Below, in pieces: positions 56,376 to 56,447 of a stretch of DNA of 56,447 bases. Numbering within the stretch: the stretch's first letter is position 1; every line of letters begins with the position of its first letter. Source of the stretch: Lactobacillus sp. (GTDB taxonomy: Bacteria; Bacillota; Bacilli; Lactobacillales; Lactobacillaceae). The position numbers and the translations under genes were made by a program. Below the pieces are notes generated by a model, which worked only from the letters and a program-made list of their open reading frames with translations, ran no database searches and was not told the origin of the DNA. The stretch spans positions 1 to 56,447 of the forward strand of contig JALCDX010000009.1 in NCBI GenBank assembly GCA_022641965.1. Reading direction: 5' to 3'.

Positions 56376-56447
56376 ATGACTAAATATTCTTCTGAACTAA
56401 AAATAGAGATTGTATCGAAGTATTTGAAAAATGAATATTCCCTAGGA
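56376..56447 (+). CDS. Transposase N-terminus, probable IS3-family OrfA (cut by window end)
   Basis: The 24 codons visible begin MTKYSSELKIEIVSKYL and continue with KNEYSLG. This is the helix-turn-helix start typical of IS3/IS150-type OrfA proteins. GAGG lies nine bases upstream, inside the hairpin. The rest is missing, so the family is tentative. Confidence 0.65.
   Translation, partial: MTKYSSELKIEIVSKYLKNEYSLG

Overview
The window looks like the chromosome of a Lactobacillaceae bacterium, close to Lactobacillus in the older sense. The basis is the pcrA-ligA-camS-gatCAB-dagK gene order, a CamS lipoprotein, two extracellular proteins with S-layer-type (SLAP-like) cell-wall domains, an aggregation-promoting factor, an L-2-hydroxyisocaproate dehydrogenase, AdhE and an Fst-type toxin. 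Base composition is moderate (mid-40s % GC by eye). I do not name a species.

Layout. 1-6.1 kb: an rRNA methyltransferase, a T-box-controlled NhaC-family transporter, a Bax1-like membrane protein and a dhaK/dhaL pair whose dhaK has an in-frame stop. 6.1-17 kb: the conserved housekeeping block (dagK, gatB, gatA, gatC, camS, ligA, pcrA), a glucosaminidase and an ECF S component. 17-22.7 kb: tRNA-Leu(AAG), then a pncB-nadE-Ca ATPase-sprT operon driven from a duplicated promoter segment. 22.7-29.2 kb: four glycosyltransferase genes for a surface glycan, a GntR regulator and a cytoplasmic beta-helix protein. 29.2-33.2 kb: tRNA-Tyr and two identical tRNA-Gln genes flanking an oxidoreductase-aminotransferase-hydroxyacid dehydrogenase operon, in which the first two genes carry nonsense mutations. 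33.3-38.3 kb: a frameshifted MFS gene, a Phd/RelE-type toxin-antitoxin pair, an amino-acid permease with two lesions, a nitroreductase and a tautomerase. 38.3-44.5 kb: surface proteins and a probable competence-regulator pair (a ComX/SigH-like sigma factor and a ComK-like protein). 44.6-49.2 kb: two FMN reductases, a ROK protein, a possible 19-residue peptide gene and two aminopeptidases. 49.4-56.4 kb: a chromosomal Fst-type toxin module, tRNA-Thr, galE, adhE, a catabolite-controlled glpQ-MFS operon and the left edge of an insertion sequence.

Two themes stand out. First, five metabolic or transport genes are broken (four nonsense codons and two frameshifts) while every housekeeping gene is intact, which points to recent gene decay. 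Second, hairpins that bury the ribosome-binding site occur in front of the Fst toxin, the ComK-like gene and the transposase, and an alternative pairing is possible at the 19-codon ORF. Translation-level control of dangerous or developmental genes may therefore be common here. All assignments come from reading the sequence; no database search was run.
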